Source of the DNA: Mangifera indica | Lineage: Eukaryota > Streptophyta > Magnoliopsida > Sapindales > Anacardiaceae | Assembly: GCF_011075055.1 (NCBI RefSeq) | Contig: NC_058145.1 | Span: forward strand, 8,961,228 to 9,025,227 | Direction: 5' to 3' | Length of the DNA stretch: 64,000 nt | In this document: positions 12,541 to 24,700 of the stretch, in pieces | Numbering within the stretch: the stretch's first letter is position 1 | Layout: the number at the start of each line of letters is the position of its first letter | Position numbers and translations under genes: made by a program | The notes under the pieces: generated by a model | The model's database searches: none | What the model was told of the DNA's origin: nothing | Seen by the model: the letters and a program-made list of their open reading frames with translations, nothing else

Positions 12541-14002
12541 AGTAGGTTGAATCCAAATCAAATTAATTCAGTTTCGAAAACTAATCCAACCTTGAAAACC
12601 AGTTCAACTTGATTTAGATTGATTCAAATTCATTTAATTCAAATTTAAACTAAATTCAAACTAAAAAATTCAACTCATTTTTTAAAACATGTCAAATTAA
12701 AATTATGAGGTGTTCAATTTGAATTCATAACTCAAATAAGTAATTCAAATTTATGGTACAGTTTGAATCAAATTCATAACTTAAACTTATAACTCGAATC
12801 AATGGTTCAAATTTATGATTTGTTGGGTTTAAATTCATAGCTCGAATTAGTGGTATGAATTTGTGGCTCAATTCGATTTGAACTCATAACTTAAATAAGT
12901 GGTTTTGCCTATTATTTCAGTAAAACGATATCATTTTGTTAGTGAAACTCGAACCACTAATTTAAGTCACAAATTTAAATTATTGATTTAATTGATGAAT
13001 TCAAGTCAAATCGAGCTACGAATTTAAACCACCAATTCAAGCTTAACAAGAATCGCCAAAGGACTATTTCCTACCCAAAGTATTCTCTTATCTCAAATTT
13101 TCATTCCTTAACTTTGAAAATTCCATTTACCCATCTATAAGTTGTTAAAATTAATGAAACTCTAACTCCTTAAAATTTTACTTTTTTTCCCCCTTAAACC
13201 GTAAAACCTAACAATTTCCCCTATAGGTCAAGTTTTAAAAAATGACATTTCCCCCCAAGGGTTTAGTTTTCAAATGCTAACGTCATCTCCAGCAGTCGCT
13301 CCCTTACTATCTTCGCCTCCGACTGACAGTCCTAATCCCAATAGAAGACTCCATGATGAAAGCGAGATCTCTTGTCTTCCTTGACGAAGACAAAATCTCT
13401 CATCTTCATCGGACTCCTTTTCATTTTTCTTGACAAAGATGAGAGTCTCATCTTTGTTGGGGAAGATGAATAGCTTGGTCTTCTCGATGAAGTTGAGGTT
13501 TAGTTCTGACATTAATTGATGTCGTACAAGCTTCCAAATGAGAGAAGCTTGGCCGTCAGAGGGGAGGAGACATTGAGAGATATTCATCAACAGAGATGTC
13601 GTTGGATTTAAAGTCAGAGATATGAAAACTAAACCTTAAAGAGAAACTATCATTTTTTTAAAACTTGTGTTAAAGGAAAACTTTTAGTTTTTAAGGTTTA
13701 GGGGAGGAAAATGAGATTAAAATTTAGTTTATTTTTAATATTACAGATAAAATGATGATTTTATCCTTAAAGCCGTTAATTTTAATCACTTATAAATGGG
13801 TGTTTGAGATTTTCAAAGTTAAGAGGTGGAAACTTAAGATTAGAGGATACTTTGGGTGGGAAATAGTCTTTTGGCCCTAACTTGAACCACCATTAATTTT
13901 GGCTTGAAAAACTTGATCTAAACTTAAGCAAAACTACTTTTATACAAGTTGAACTTGAACCAAGGGTGTTTAGGCTTAATTCAATTCGTATCCACCTCTA
14001 GG
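12541..14002. mobile_element. Possible outer inverted-repeat element enclosing a Mutator-like MITE
   Basis: The left edge reads AGTAGGTTGAATCCAAATCA. The reverse complement of the right edge reads AGAGGTGGATACGAATTGAA. The two align as an imperfect terminal inverted repeat. The interior is made of repeated variants of AATTCATAACTCGAAT, interrupted by the element at 13054-13876. No clear target duplication was found, so the exact ends are uncertain. Confidence 0.4.
13054..13876. mobile_element. Non-autonomous Mutator-like element (MITE) with long terminal inverted repeats
   Basis: The left end GCCAAAGGACTATTTCCTAC matches the reverse complement of the right end, GGCCAAAAGACTATTTCCCA. The inverted repeat continues for about 95 bases on each side (shared CTTAACTTTGAAAAT and TATAAGT blocks). 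The interior contains GAAGATGAGA/GACAAAGATGAG-rich sequence and no intact ORF with a known domain. The end sequence and interior style match the element at 36809-37714, so they are one family. The 9-bp target duplication is not clear here. Confidence 0.65.
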
Positions 14003-14289
14003 CAAGGTCATACCTAAATATATCATGAGCTATGGCTACAAAAAAGGGTTTTCTATTTGTCTCGCTTGAAGTGTAAGGTGTGGGAGTTCTTGCTTTGTTT
14101 CCTTTCTTCCTTATATAGTGAGATTGAGCAAATAGTTTGATGCTTCACAAATGGGATTTGATCCATTTCCCTTTACAATCAAGAGGTCTTTTTCTAGTCT
14201 AACACAAGATAGTACTTTGTTCTTGTGGTCAAATAAGAAGAATAAGTGAACACATGAGTATAGTTAATCTTAACATCCCAATTTTAAAG

Positions 14290-14484
14290 AGTTGAAAAGA
14301 ATAAATTTTGTATAAATTATAATGAGGAATTGTACATTAATATATACATGTCTTAAATCTTATACAAGGAAAGAAAATCAATCTTATTCAATATACAATC
14401 AATACATAATAATATATAACAAGAAATTAAATATTTAGAATATATTCTCATATATAAAACCAAATATACAGAATATATTCTAAC
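14290..14484 (-). repeat. 3' LTR of the truncated copia element
   Basis: It begins TGTTAGAATATATTC on the minus strand immediately after the polypurine tract. The far boundary near 14290 is uncertain because no second LTR is available for comparison. Confidence 0.55.
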
Positions 14485-16440
14485 ATCCCCTCTCAAAATC
14501 AAGTAGACAAATAATTTGCTATCTTGAGTTTGTGATGTAAACCATGAAAGCGTCCTGGAGGATGGACTTTAGTGAAGACATCAATTATTTGATTAATAGA
14601 AGGTATAAAAGTGAGATAAAGGGTCTCTTTTATAAGATGATGACGAATAAATTGACAATCAATCTCAATGTTGATATGCTCATGAAAAACATTATTATGA
14701 GCAATATAAATGGCACTATGATAATTATAGTAGATGTTTGTAGCATTTGTTTGAAAGACTCACATATCTTGTAACAACCATCATAACTAAATAAGTTTAG
14801 AAGTAGTGTCTACAAGTGTTTTATACTCTGTTTCTGTACTTGAATGAAAAACAACCATTTACTTATTACTATGCCATGAGATGAGAGAATCTCCTAGAAA
14901 GAAACAATAACTAGTACTGAAATGTCTATTTGTAGGATCACCCACCCAATCAGTATCAAAATATGCACATAGTAAAACAAAGACTTAACAAAAAAATAAT
15001 GACCATGGAATAAGGTACATTTGTTATATCAGAGGATATGAAGTATTGTCGCAGAGTAATACGATGAGCATCCATAAATTAATTAACAATATGAATGTCA
15101 TAGGCTATGTTTGGTCGAGTGGTAGTTAGGTAGATAAGACTTCGAATCAATTGTCTATAGAGAGTGCGATCATTCAACACTATTCCTTTTATAGGAGAAA
15201 ACTTGACATTGGCTTCAAGTGGAGTCGAGATAGTTATATTATTTGACAAACTAACATGAGATAAAAGATTAGTAGCGTATTTGGCTTACGATTAGTAATA
15301 AACAGTGTCATCAAAGAAAACTTCTAACCCAAGATCCTTCATTTCAAATTATATGTTGAGAAATTACTTCAACTCTATTATACCTTGTACATCGTCTCCA
15401 GTAATAATCATATCATCGACACATAACAAAAACATAGTACATCCCCTCTTAGTTTTGTAGATGAATAGAACATTATCATAAGAACTAAAGAAGAATCCAA
15501 ACTAACTAATGGTAGAGTTGAATTAGTCAAACCATGCTCTCAGAGCTTATTTAAGTCTATATAAGTCTTTACGAAGACAACAAACCTTTTTAGGTGAATG
15601 AGGATATTTAGGTGGAGGTTTCATATAAACTTCTTCAATAAGATCTCCATTTAAAAAGACATTCTTTACATCCATCCAAAAAAGTTACCATTTTTGAACA
15701 ATTGTAATAGCTATAAGATTGCAAACAGAAGTGATTCACACCATTGGAGCAAATGTTTTCTCATAATCAATCTCATCCTCTTAAGTAAATCCCTTTGCCA
15801 CTAATCGAGTATTACAATGCTCCACTAAGCCACTGACACAGGTTTTAATTTTGTAAACTTATTTGCATCCCACAATAGATTTACCAAGTGGTAAGTCAAC
15901 TAAATCCCAACTATGAGTTTTTGTTAAGGCCTACAATTATTTTTGCATTACTTGCTGCCAAAGAGAATTATCACTAGCTTCTGTGTAAGATAAAGGTTCA
16001 TGCACAAAGACAATACTAGAGTAACAATGATAATCATGTAAATAAGTAGGTGGTCGACGTACTCTAGTGAGTTTGTTATTTTGAGGTAATGGAGAACTTT
16101 GTGGAGACTTAAAATCTACAGATGAGTTGGATGCTTCATGATCGGTTACAATACTTTCATTTGTATGACCTACATTAAAAATATTAGGAGAAGGTGGAGT
16201 AGTGCCATTGTGATCAATAGAGGACAAAACCTCAAAAAATAATTCAACAGATGGATTTGTGAGGAAAGGTGAGTTGTGTTCAAACAAATGAAACTCAGAC
16301 ATAGAAGAGAACATTTTATGTTCCCAAAAGGTAACACGACGATAGATACGAAGATGTTTAGAAATAGGATCCCAACAATGATATCCTTTATATTCACAAA
16401 AATAGGATATTTTCGCTTAATCCTTATAGTTTTGGGCAAT
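14290..16440 (-). mobile_element. 5'-truncated, degenerate Ty1/copia retrotransposon
   Basis: On the minus strand the sequence encodes fragments typical of copia pol. These are an integrase-tail-like GYHCWDPISKHLRIYRRV segment (about 16390-16310), a linker with RRPPTYLHDYHCYS and EPLSYTEAS (about 16060-15970), reverse-transcriptase CVDDMIITGDD (about 15430-15400), and RNase H-like TDWVGDPTNRHFST and GDSLISWHSN (about 14970-14870). Stops and frameshifts break every frame. The 3' side shows a polypurine tract (GAGAGGGGA) directly before TGTTAGAATA at 14484, the start of a 3' LTR. No gag, primer-binding site or 5' LTR is present, so the copy is truncated. Confidence 0.8.
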
Positions 16441-17454
16441 TTTTTTAGCCCCCCTTAGTTTTAGACATTTAATTTAATTTTCCTTAAAAATATAATATTA
16501 AAATAAGTTGATTATATTTGTTAATTACTAATTATTTCAATAATCTACTAGACTTAGTTAATACATTATAACCAAGGTGTCCATGTTAATTCAATAGAAA
16601 TAAAAATGGCCAAATGATTATATCTCACCCAAGATTTGATGAAACAAAATTGTTATCCATTAAGTTTGAAAAAAACAAAATTTCATTATTTATTAAAAAA
16701 GTAAAGTATTTAATAAAAAGAGTAATTTATTTGTACTCTAAAGATATAAGTAATATTAATACTCCCATAATATTTACACAAAATGACGTATTAGATTTGT
16801 ACTATTAAAATCAATATTTTTAAAATCTGATTGATAATTGAATAAGTTATTTCATTAGTTCATGATTTGATATGACAACCAACAGGTTTAATTTATTATT
16901 TTTTGAACGTTTATCATATTTTTTAAACATAAAATATATGAAACATATATAACATAATTTCAAATATGTTAATTAAATAATTGTCACTTCATTACATAGA
17001 CAAATAAAAAAAATTAATTATAAATGTTATCATTAATTCAATTAAGATCTTACAAATTATTACTTTTTTAAGTTTTAATAAGATCAAAATTGTGTCATAA
17101 TATGTAAGTCCGAATTTGTTGGTTTTAAATAGTTTTTTCTAATTTAATAGGGTTTAACTGATTTTTAAATAAATTAATATTTATATATCGGTTCACAGTA
17201 TAATCGATCAAACCGATCAATCTGATCTGACCTGATTTTAAAACCACAAATTAAAAATAATAATAATGATAAACCCAAAAAGGTAAAAAATGCTCAACTA
17301 CCTTCATTGAATCTGAAAATTTATCAATTTATATATATATAATATCAATATAACCTAAAAAAAAATTTCATTTATTAGTTTTATATTTTATTATTTTAAT
17401 TAATTTTTATGTTATATTTTTATTCAATTTGATCATCTTAAATTTTACAATAAA
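16441..17454. other. AT-rich intergenic spacer
   Basis: Very AT-rich with many homopolymer and A/T runs. No coding segment or RNA gene is recognisable. Confidence 0.5.
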
Positions 17455-17611
17455 ACTATGTATACCCACTTTGGGTATATAAATATATACACATTTATAT
17501 GTATCATCATATGATTGGATGATTTTGAATTAAGAATAAAACAATAATCAATCATATGATAACACATATGAGTGTGTATATATTTGTGTATCTAAAATAG
17601 GTACACATAGT
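17455..17611. repeat. Foldback MITE, copy 1 of an ATCATATGATTG family
   Basis: The left arm starts ACTATGTATACCCACTTTGG and the reverse complement of the right arm starts ACTATGTGTACCTATTTTAG. The arms share AAATATATACACA and ATCATATGATTG and enclose a short loop. The whole 157 bases can fold into a hairpin. Related copies occur near 30473, 30700, 47100 and 49850. Confidence 0.65.
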
Positions 17612-18009
17612 ATTGCTCTAAATTTTATTTTTAGAGTTGTCATTAATTAATGATTAATTTTGATAAACTAATAAAAAAAAAATTTTTTTTTCAAACCCAA
17701 AGGGGAATTGTCGTTTCATGAAACCTTGAAAGGGACATAGTCATTTGGCCAAATATAAATGTAAGAACAAAAAATTAAGTTATTTACAGAAAATATAATA
17801 AGGGAAATTATATTAAATACCTTTTTTACCCCTTCATTAAGCGAAAATGTCTAATTTTCCTATTCTTAAGCAACGATATCTAATTTTTCTATTCCTAAGT
17901 AAAAATATTCTAAATTTTTTTTAAATTACTAAAATTATCCTTCATCACATCAAAACCTATGAAAATAAGATAAAATTTCTTCGTTTATATATAGGAATTT
18001 TGCAAGCGA

Positions 18010-18080
18010 TTTACGCGGTGTAAACAGTGTTTGCGTGATGTGAACAGTGTTTACGCGGTGTAAACAGTGTTTGTGCGATT
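18010..18080. repeat. 20-bp tandem repeat, alternating variants
   Basis: Units start at 18010, 18030, 18050 and 18070. Units 1 and 3 are identical (TTTACGCGGTGTAAACAGTG). Unit 2 is TTTGCGTGATGTGAACAGTG, and unit 4 diverges after TTTGTGCG. The alternation gives a 40-bp super-period. Related pieces (GCACTGTA...TTTACGCAG) continue to about 18140. The sequence is markedly richer in GC than its surroundings. Confidence 0.75.
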
Positions 18081-18701
18081 TGCGTAATTTGTGCGGCACT
18101 GTACATTTACGCAGTTTGTACGACACTGTAAATTTGTGCACTTTTATCTCTAAACAGATACACTTCCAGACATCTATTAATATCAAAACTACATCATTTT
18201 AAGCGTTCGAAACATTCAAAAACATTCATATACATAATTCGACATATTTAGAATTTCATTGTAAAATCCCTAACCACCATCGTAACCACCATAAACTGAC
18301 GCACATTCTTAGAAAAAATATTTTTACTTGGTTTTTCAACATAAAGGTAAAAAAGGTAAAAAAAATACGATTTGCTTATTTTGGTAAAACTTTTCTAGAG
18401 TGACATAAAAACGTATAAACGCTTAAAATTTTGTTTATTTTAATTAATTACCCTAAGATATATCATTATTATTAAAAATTAGAATTTAAAGAGAAGTGAA
18501 GTATACTCTTAGTTTGATCCAGCTCCAAAGAATTACCTTACAGTCAAGTCAAGAATTCACACGTGACTCTCTCTCCGTACATCACAGCAGACTGTTGTTT
18601 CCCTTGTAAACCAGTTTTTAATTTTCTTTTTTTTCTTCTTCTTCTTGAAATCAATCTCAACATTCAAACAAACAATCAACAAATGAATCGAATCCAATCA
18701 T

Positions 18702-21700
18702 ATGATGGTCTGTAATTGGTGTAGTTGTTGCTGCTCCTGTTCCTGCTCCTCCTTCACTCTCCTCCTCCGGAATGAATTCCGCTTCTTCCTCCGTGACTAT
18801 GATCGCCTCCAATACATCGCCGTCATTCTCATCTACATTCAGGTACTCTCTCAATCTTTATCTCTTGCCTTTTACATCATTTCATATTTTAATTCTTTTT
18901 ATTTCTTGTTTGATTTTATTTTTTATTTGTTAATTAATTAGATAGGTTGTGCGTTGATCGGATCCCTGGCCGCATCATACAATGGAGTTCTGTTAATAAA
19001 TTTAGGGATAGCGTTGTTCGCGCTTGTGGCAATTGAGAGTAGCAGTCAGAGTCTTGGAAGGACTTACGCCGTGCTTTTATTTTGCGCCATTTTGCTTGAT
19101 ATTTTTTGGTTCATTCTTTTTTCGCATGAAGTTTGGAATATGTCGTCCAAGGATTATGGAGTTTATTTTATATTTTCGGTCAAATTAGCGCTGGCAATGC
19201 AAATTGTTGGGTTTACGGTGAGGTTATCGTCGTCTTTCTTGTGGATTCAGATGTACAGATTGGGAGTTTCGTATGTGGATCGTGGTGGTGGTGCCAGAGA
19301 GCCTGATTTTGATTTGAGGAATAGTTTTTTGAGTCCTGTTACTCCAGCTGGTGTTGCTGCTGTGAATAGACAGCATTCTGTGAGTGATGATGTTTTGGGA
19401 GGATCAATTTATGACCCTGCTTATTATTCTTCGCTCTTTGAAGATTCTCAACAGAGCAAAAACCTATTTGCGGTAAGATATAGAGCCCTTCTTCAACATA
19501 TTATGATTGTCTTATCAACAAATGTTTTAATTAACGTGTTTTTTCGATAGGAAGTTGATTGGTGTTTGAAGTTTGGATTATAGAGTTGCTTGACAACCCA
19601 TTTAGTGGGTGATTGTCATATGATTCAGTATACTTGTAAAGGAAGATGAGCATGAACATGAAAACTGGGGTAGAATGATTTTAAAAGCTTGACAAAGATG
19701 AGGAACATGTCTTATTGAATTATATATGTATCTGATTAACTGAATTGATAATGCAATCTTCCACTTACTGCTTACAAGTATTTCATTAATTTCTAAAATG
19801 ATAAACATACTGCTCAATAAATTGATGTTGTTACTATACTCATGTTGGTAATTGTACACAAATTAATTGGACGCTCTAAATAAATCAGAATAATAATGCT
19901 GCAATATGCAAGTATTTCAAGTACACTGTTGCACAAAATTATATAACTGCTATCTAGGGCCCTATTGTTGTCCATCACTATTTAAATAACGGCTTAAATT
20001 TGTTTGATTAATTGCTGGCCATTCCTTTTTGGATTTGCTAATTATACTAATTCTAGGTTGATCTCTATGAAGCCATGTAACTGCTTCTTATGGCTTTAAT
20101 ATTCTCCATTGCCCTTAAATTTCTAGTCTTGAAGTTGTTTGATTACTTCAGGATGGAGATGGATACATTTTTTTTTTACACCGATGACTGAAAGAAATTT
20201 TCTGAAATTAATACACTTCAGATTTTTCAAGTTAAGCAGATCTTCCAAGTCATTTCCATTTTACAGTCTAAATTTTTTGTTTTGGAATTAAAGTCGGAAG
20301 ATAAATTAATGAATATCTATTAGAAAGGCATGGATTGTGTTTGTGTTTGGGCTTGTTTGTTGCTGCCTTAGAAAAAGTGTTGCCATCAATCAGATGTTTA
20401 GAGCTAACATTAATTTCATTATTGACTTCTTTGTGAGAGTATGTCCTCCCATAGTATCTGACCTCTACTCATTCCTAAAGCTTGTTCTTTATGTTCAGTT
20501 CATTTTTTTTTTTTTGTGTTATATAAAATCAATGATGGTTATCGATTTTTTTCCACTCTTCATACCTTTTTGTAGGGCAACAATGATGGTACTGGTGACC
20601 AAGAGTCTACGTCTAGTACTGATGCCTCTCAAACTAAGGGATCCATGGGAAGATCTTTTCAGACTATAGATGTAAGTACACATGTAACCATGTTGTTCCT
20701 CGTTTATTAATGATTTATTAGCAACTTCAGTTTGTTGAGTGCATTTTGATCTGTCTCCATCCATTTAAATCTTGCTGTCAAAACCTATGGATTAGGACAA
20801 CCTTGAATTTTATTTTTAGGGTTATCCATCTATTGAGATATTGACTGTTTGGAAGATTGGAATTGTGAATCTCTTCATTCCTGAAGTTTCACTGTTTATA
20901 GAAAAGAAATTGATTCTTCTTTCTTTGTTTGCTTCATCTCACTTCATGTCTGTATAATAAGATGGCCAGTTCTATAAATTATTTCCTCCACAAATTTAAG
21001 TTTTATCTTAAGAAGCAAAATTATACGGTTTTTGTTATTTGATGCCAATTTAATTGATCTTCCTTCACCACAAGCCCATGAATGAATCCTTTTGATTTTA
21101 TTTTTATGAATGCCATCAACTTTAAGGCACAGTTTCTTTGTCATATTGTTGATGTTCCTCACATAGTTTGTTGTGGCCAATAGATTGTCACTATGATAAC
21201 TTTTGCATTTCTTGCCATTGGTCATTTCCCTTAATAATTTTCTCTAATAATCTCATAAAATCTTCTCATCTTCTCCTATCTCATAGTCTTCTCATAGTCA
21301 AAATTTCTTCCATCATATTGAAGTTGACATTTTCATTGGATGTATTAATACAAATTAGGAATTTGGGTCTGATATTGATAGTGGGTTAACAATATAAAGG
21401 TTATCACTTGAGTATAGATAGTGCACTTAAATGAGGGTATTGAGTTTGTCAAATTAGAATATCAATATGGAATCTAATGTAATTAAAGCCAGCGTGCAAT
21501 CGTAGATAGTACCGATAATGATGAGGATAGAGAGTGAGAAAGGTATGAAACATGTTGAGTTGTACATATTAGGTTAGGATTTCTCTAAAATAGGATTAGG
21601 TAATTGTATCATATACAATAGAAATGTATTGATAGTCCTTCCTAAATTAAGTTTTTAATCCCTTATATAATGATTGTAATTCCTTCTTATGAAATATTGA

Positions 21701-24700
21701 GAATTACACAATTATTCTTGTGTTTTACATGGTATTAGAGCTAATATTAGGCTTCTAAAAATTTTCCAATGATCCTGATTCATTCTCTGGTGAAGGCCAT
21801 GTCATTTTTTGGCTGTCTTCTCTGACCACCGCGTTTTTGTCCTTTTTCGATGGTCATGCCTACGCCATTTTGATCAGAACGACTTCGCTGACAAACCCCT
21901 GGAAAGAGAGTCACCATTCAGCACCGCACGCGCCTCCATGTGTCATTAGTATTCTTGGTAGCCTCTGTTGCCAATCTGCTTCTCCGATGAGCGTGCGATG
22001 ACACCATCTCTCCCAATCAACACAGAAGACACTGGCGAGTTGATCTATGGTGACCCCACCGTCATCGATCATCGGTCATTGAAATCGTTTGCACGCCTCG
22101 GTTGTTTCCTTCTCGGATTGTTTTTTTCGATCTACTTTTCCGATGCTTGTGAGCCTACATTGTCGGCACCATCATTTTCAGCCAGCATTAGCACATCTTC
22201 TTCGATCATCCACTCTCCTGTTCATCATCGGCCGTCTTCGTCATTGTCAAAAAAACAATTTTTGTCAGATTTTTCCTTCTCTCCTAGTTGTGTTCCCTCT
22301 TCCAACCTTGTCTTTAGGTGCTCTTCACCAACGTTCCTCAATTTCTGATTGATTTCTCCATCTTGTATGGTTAATATGGCTATCGAGAGTTCCGAATCCA
22401 AATCCTTCTCATTTCTCTCTCTTCCCGTTATTACAATTGAAAAATTAATAAGAAGTGCCAACTATACCTTCTGGGCTGCCTTAGTTGAATTATGGTGCAT
22501 AGGGTAAGGTCTCGAGGATCATTTAACTACCTAGACTGACAATATCGAAGCGGATAAGTCGACATGGAAGAAAACAAATGCTTTGATGTGTAGTTTGCAC
22601 CAAAATACGATCGATCCTCAATTCTATCCTATCTATAAGGCTTACAGAACCTGTTTTAAGATTTGGACTTAGGCCAAACGCCTTTACACTAATGACATCC
22701 AGAGACTTTATTGGGTGGTGTCCTCCCTTGTTAATCTAAAACAACAAGAAATGGGCATGTCTAAGTTTCTCAATCGAATAGCCTCCCTGAAGGTAGAATT
22801 CAATTCATTGATACCTACTGGCAAAACTGTCACCGAAGAGCTAGCTTAACGAGATAAATTTTTATGGTATTCACCCTTATTGCTATTAATCTGGATCTTG
22901 CCTCAATTTGTGATCAGATTCTATCCAGTGCTATTTTTCCACTCTGGATTATATGTTTGCTCGGTTGCTTCAAGTCTATTCCAATAGCACAGGATCTAGG
23001 TCCATAGCTCCCGATTCCTCTGTTTTGACTTCTAATTCTCAACATAGTCCAGGTGCTCGAGGAAACAAAGGGGGTCAGCCTAGATGTAGTTATTGTGACC
23101 GGTAAGGGCGTACTAAGAAGAAGTGTTATAAATTATATGGGCGACTCACTTAGAATGCAAATATTGCATAGACCTAGTTAAGTCATCCTGCAAGTTAATT
23201 CGAAATGTCTACAGACCAATCTTCTTAGCCCTCCTTGACTCTTACAAGTGTTAATTATCAAAAATATCTACAATTTCTAACTATCAAACAGTCATCTCAA
23301 TCTTTGGTTGCCTTTTCGCTCATTTTGGTAATTTAGTTGCCTATCTCCCTCAGTTTTTTAACTTGGGACCCTAGGTCCTAGATTCTGGTGCTTCTGATCA
23401 CATATCTAGTAACTCTAAATTATTTTCTCATTTATCTCATTCTACATCTTTACCCTCTATTACTCTAGCTGATGGTACACAAGTCTTGGCTAAAGTTGTG
23501 GGCTCTGCCCAACCACTACGTTCTTTACCTTTAAGATTTGTTCTTTATCTTCTTCACCATCCTTTTAATCGTGTGTCTATTGGCAAACTTACATGCACCT
23601 TAAATTGTTCAGTTACTTTTACTAAAACTTTGTTGTTATACAGGACCGCGATTCAAGACAAACGATTGGCACAGAACTTGAGTCACGGGGACTTTATCAC
23701 CTCTATTTGCCTTCTTCTATTGCCTATACTGCCACTGAGTCTCCAACCATGCTTCACAACTGTTTGGGACATCTAAGTTTACCCAAGCTTCAGAAAATGG
23801 TTCCTGGTCTATCGAGTTTATTGTGTTTTCAATGTAAATCCTATCAACTTGGGAAGCAGTCTCGTTCTTCATTCCCAAAGCGTGTCAATAATAGAGTTAA
23901 GTCTCAATTTGAGTTAGTTCTTTCTGATATGTGGGAACCTAGCCGAGTCAAGTCTGTTTTAGGTTTTTGTTATTTTGTGACTTTCATTGATGATTTTTCA
24001 AGGTGCACTTGGTTATATTTAATGAAAGACCGGTCTGAGTTATTTTTTATATTTTAATCATTTTGTGTTGAAATTAAAACTCAGTTTAATACATCTATTC
24101 ATAGTTTGCATAGTGATAATGCTCGTGAATATTTGTCTACTTCTTTTGCCAACTTTATGTCTTCACATGGTATTATCCACCAAACATCATGTGTCTACAC
24201 TCCCTAACAAAACGAGGTTGTTAAGTGCAAGAATAGACATCTTCTTAAGACTGCCCGCACTATGATTCTACATGCCCATGTTCTTTTACACTTTGGGCAG
24301 ATGTAGTTCTCACAACTTGTTTCCTTATCAATCGAATGTCTTCCTCAGTTTTACAAAATTAGGTTCCTCACTTTATCCTTTTTCCTAATTTCATGTTGTT
24401 TCCTCTTTCTCTACAAGTCTTCGGTTGCACCTATTTCGTTCATAATCTATCTCCTAGCCATGATAAATTATCTGCTCGGTCTATTAAATGTATCTTCTTA
24501 GATTACTCTTGGCTTCAGAAGGATTACAAATGTTGTTGTCCCTTTACACGTCATTACCTTGTTTCTGCCGATGTTACATTTTTTTGAGTCGTCTCTTTAC
24601 TTCTCTTCTCCATTTGAACCGTCTTCTGTCACAGACATCTTACCCATACCTACTTTGATCCCTTCTCTTGAGCCAAGACCAGATATCTCCTTCTCAATTA

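Noticed and set aside
13270..13590. 106-codon minus-strand frame
   Set aside because: It sits in the interior of the Mutator-like MITE, has no known domain, and its start and stop do not match any splice or promoter signal.
22225..22461. Open frames on both strands in the copia 5' region
   Set aside because: They lie in the degenerate leader/gag region of the retrotransposon, with no conserved motif beyond its remnants.
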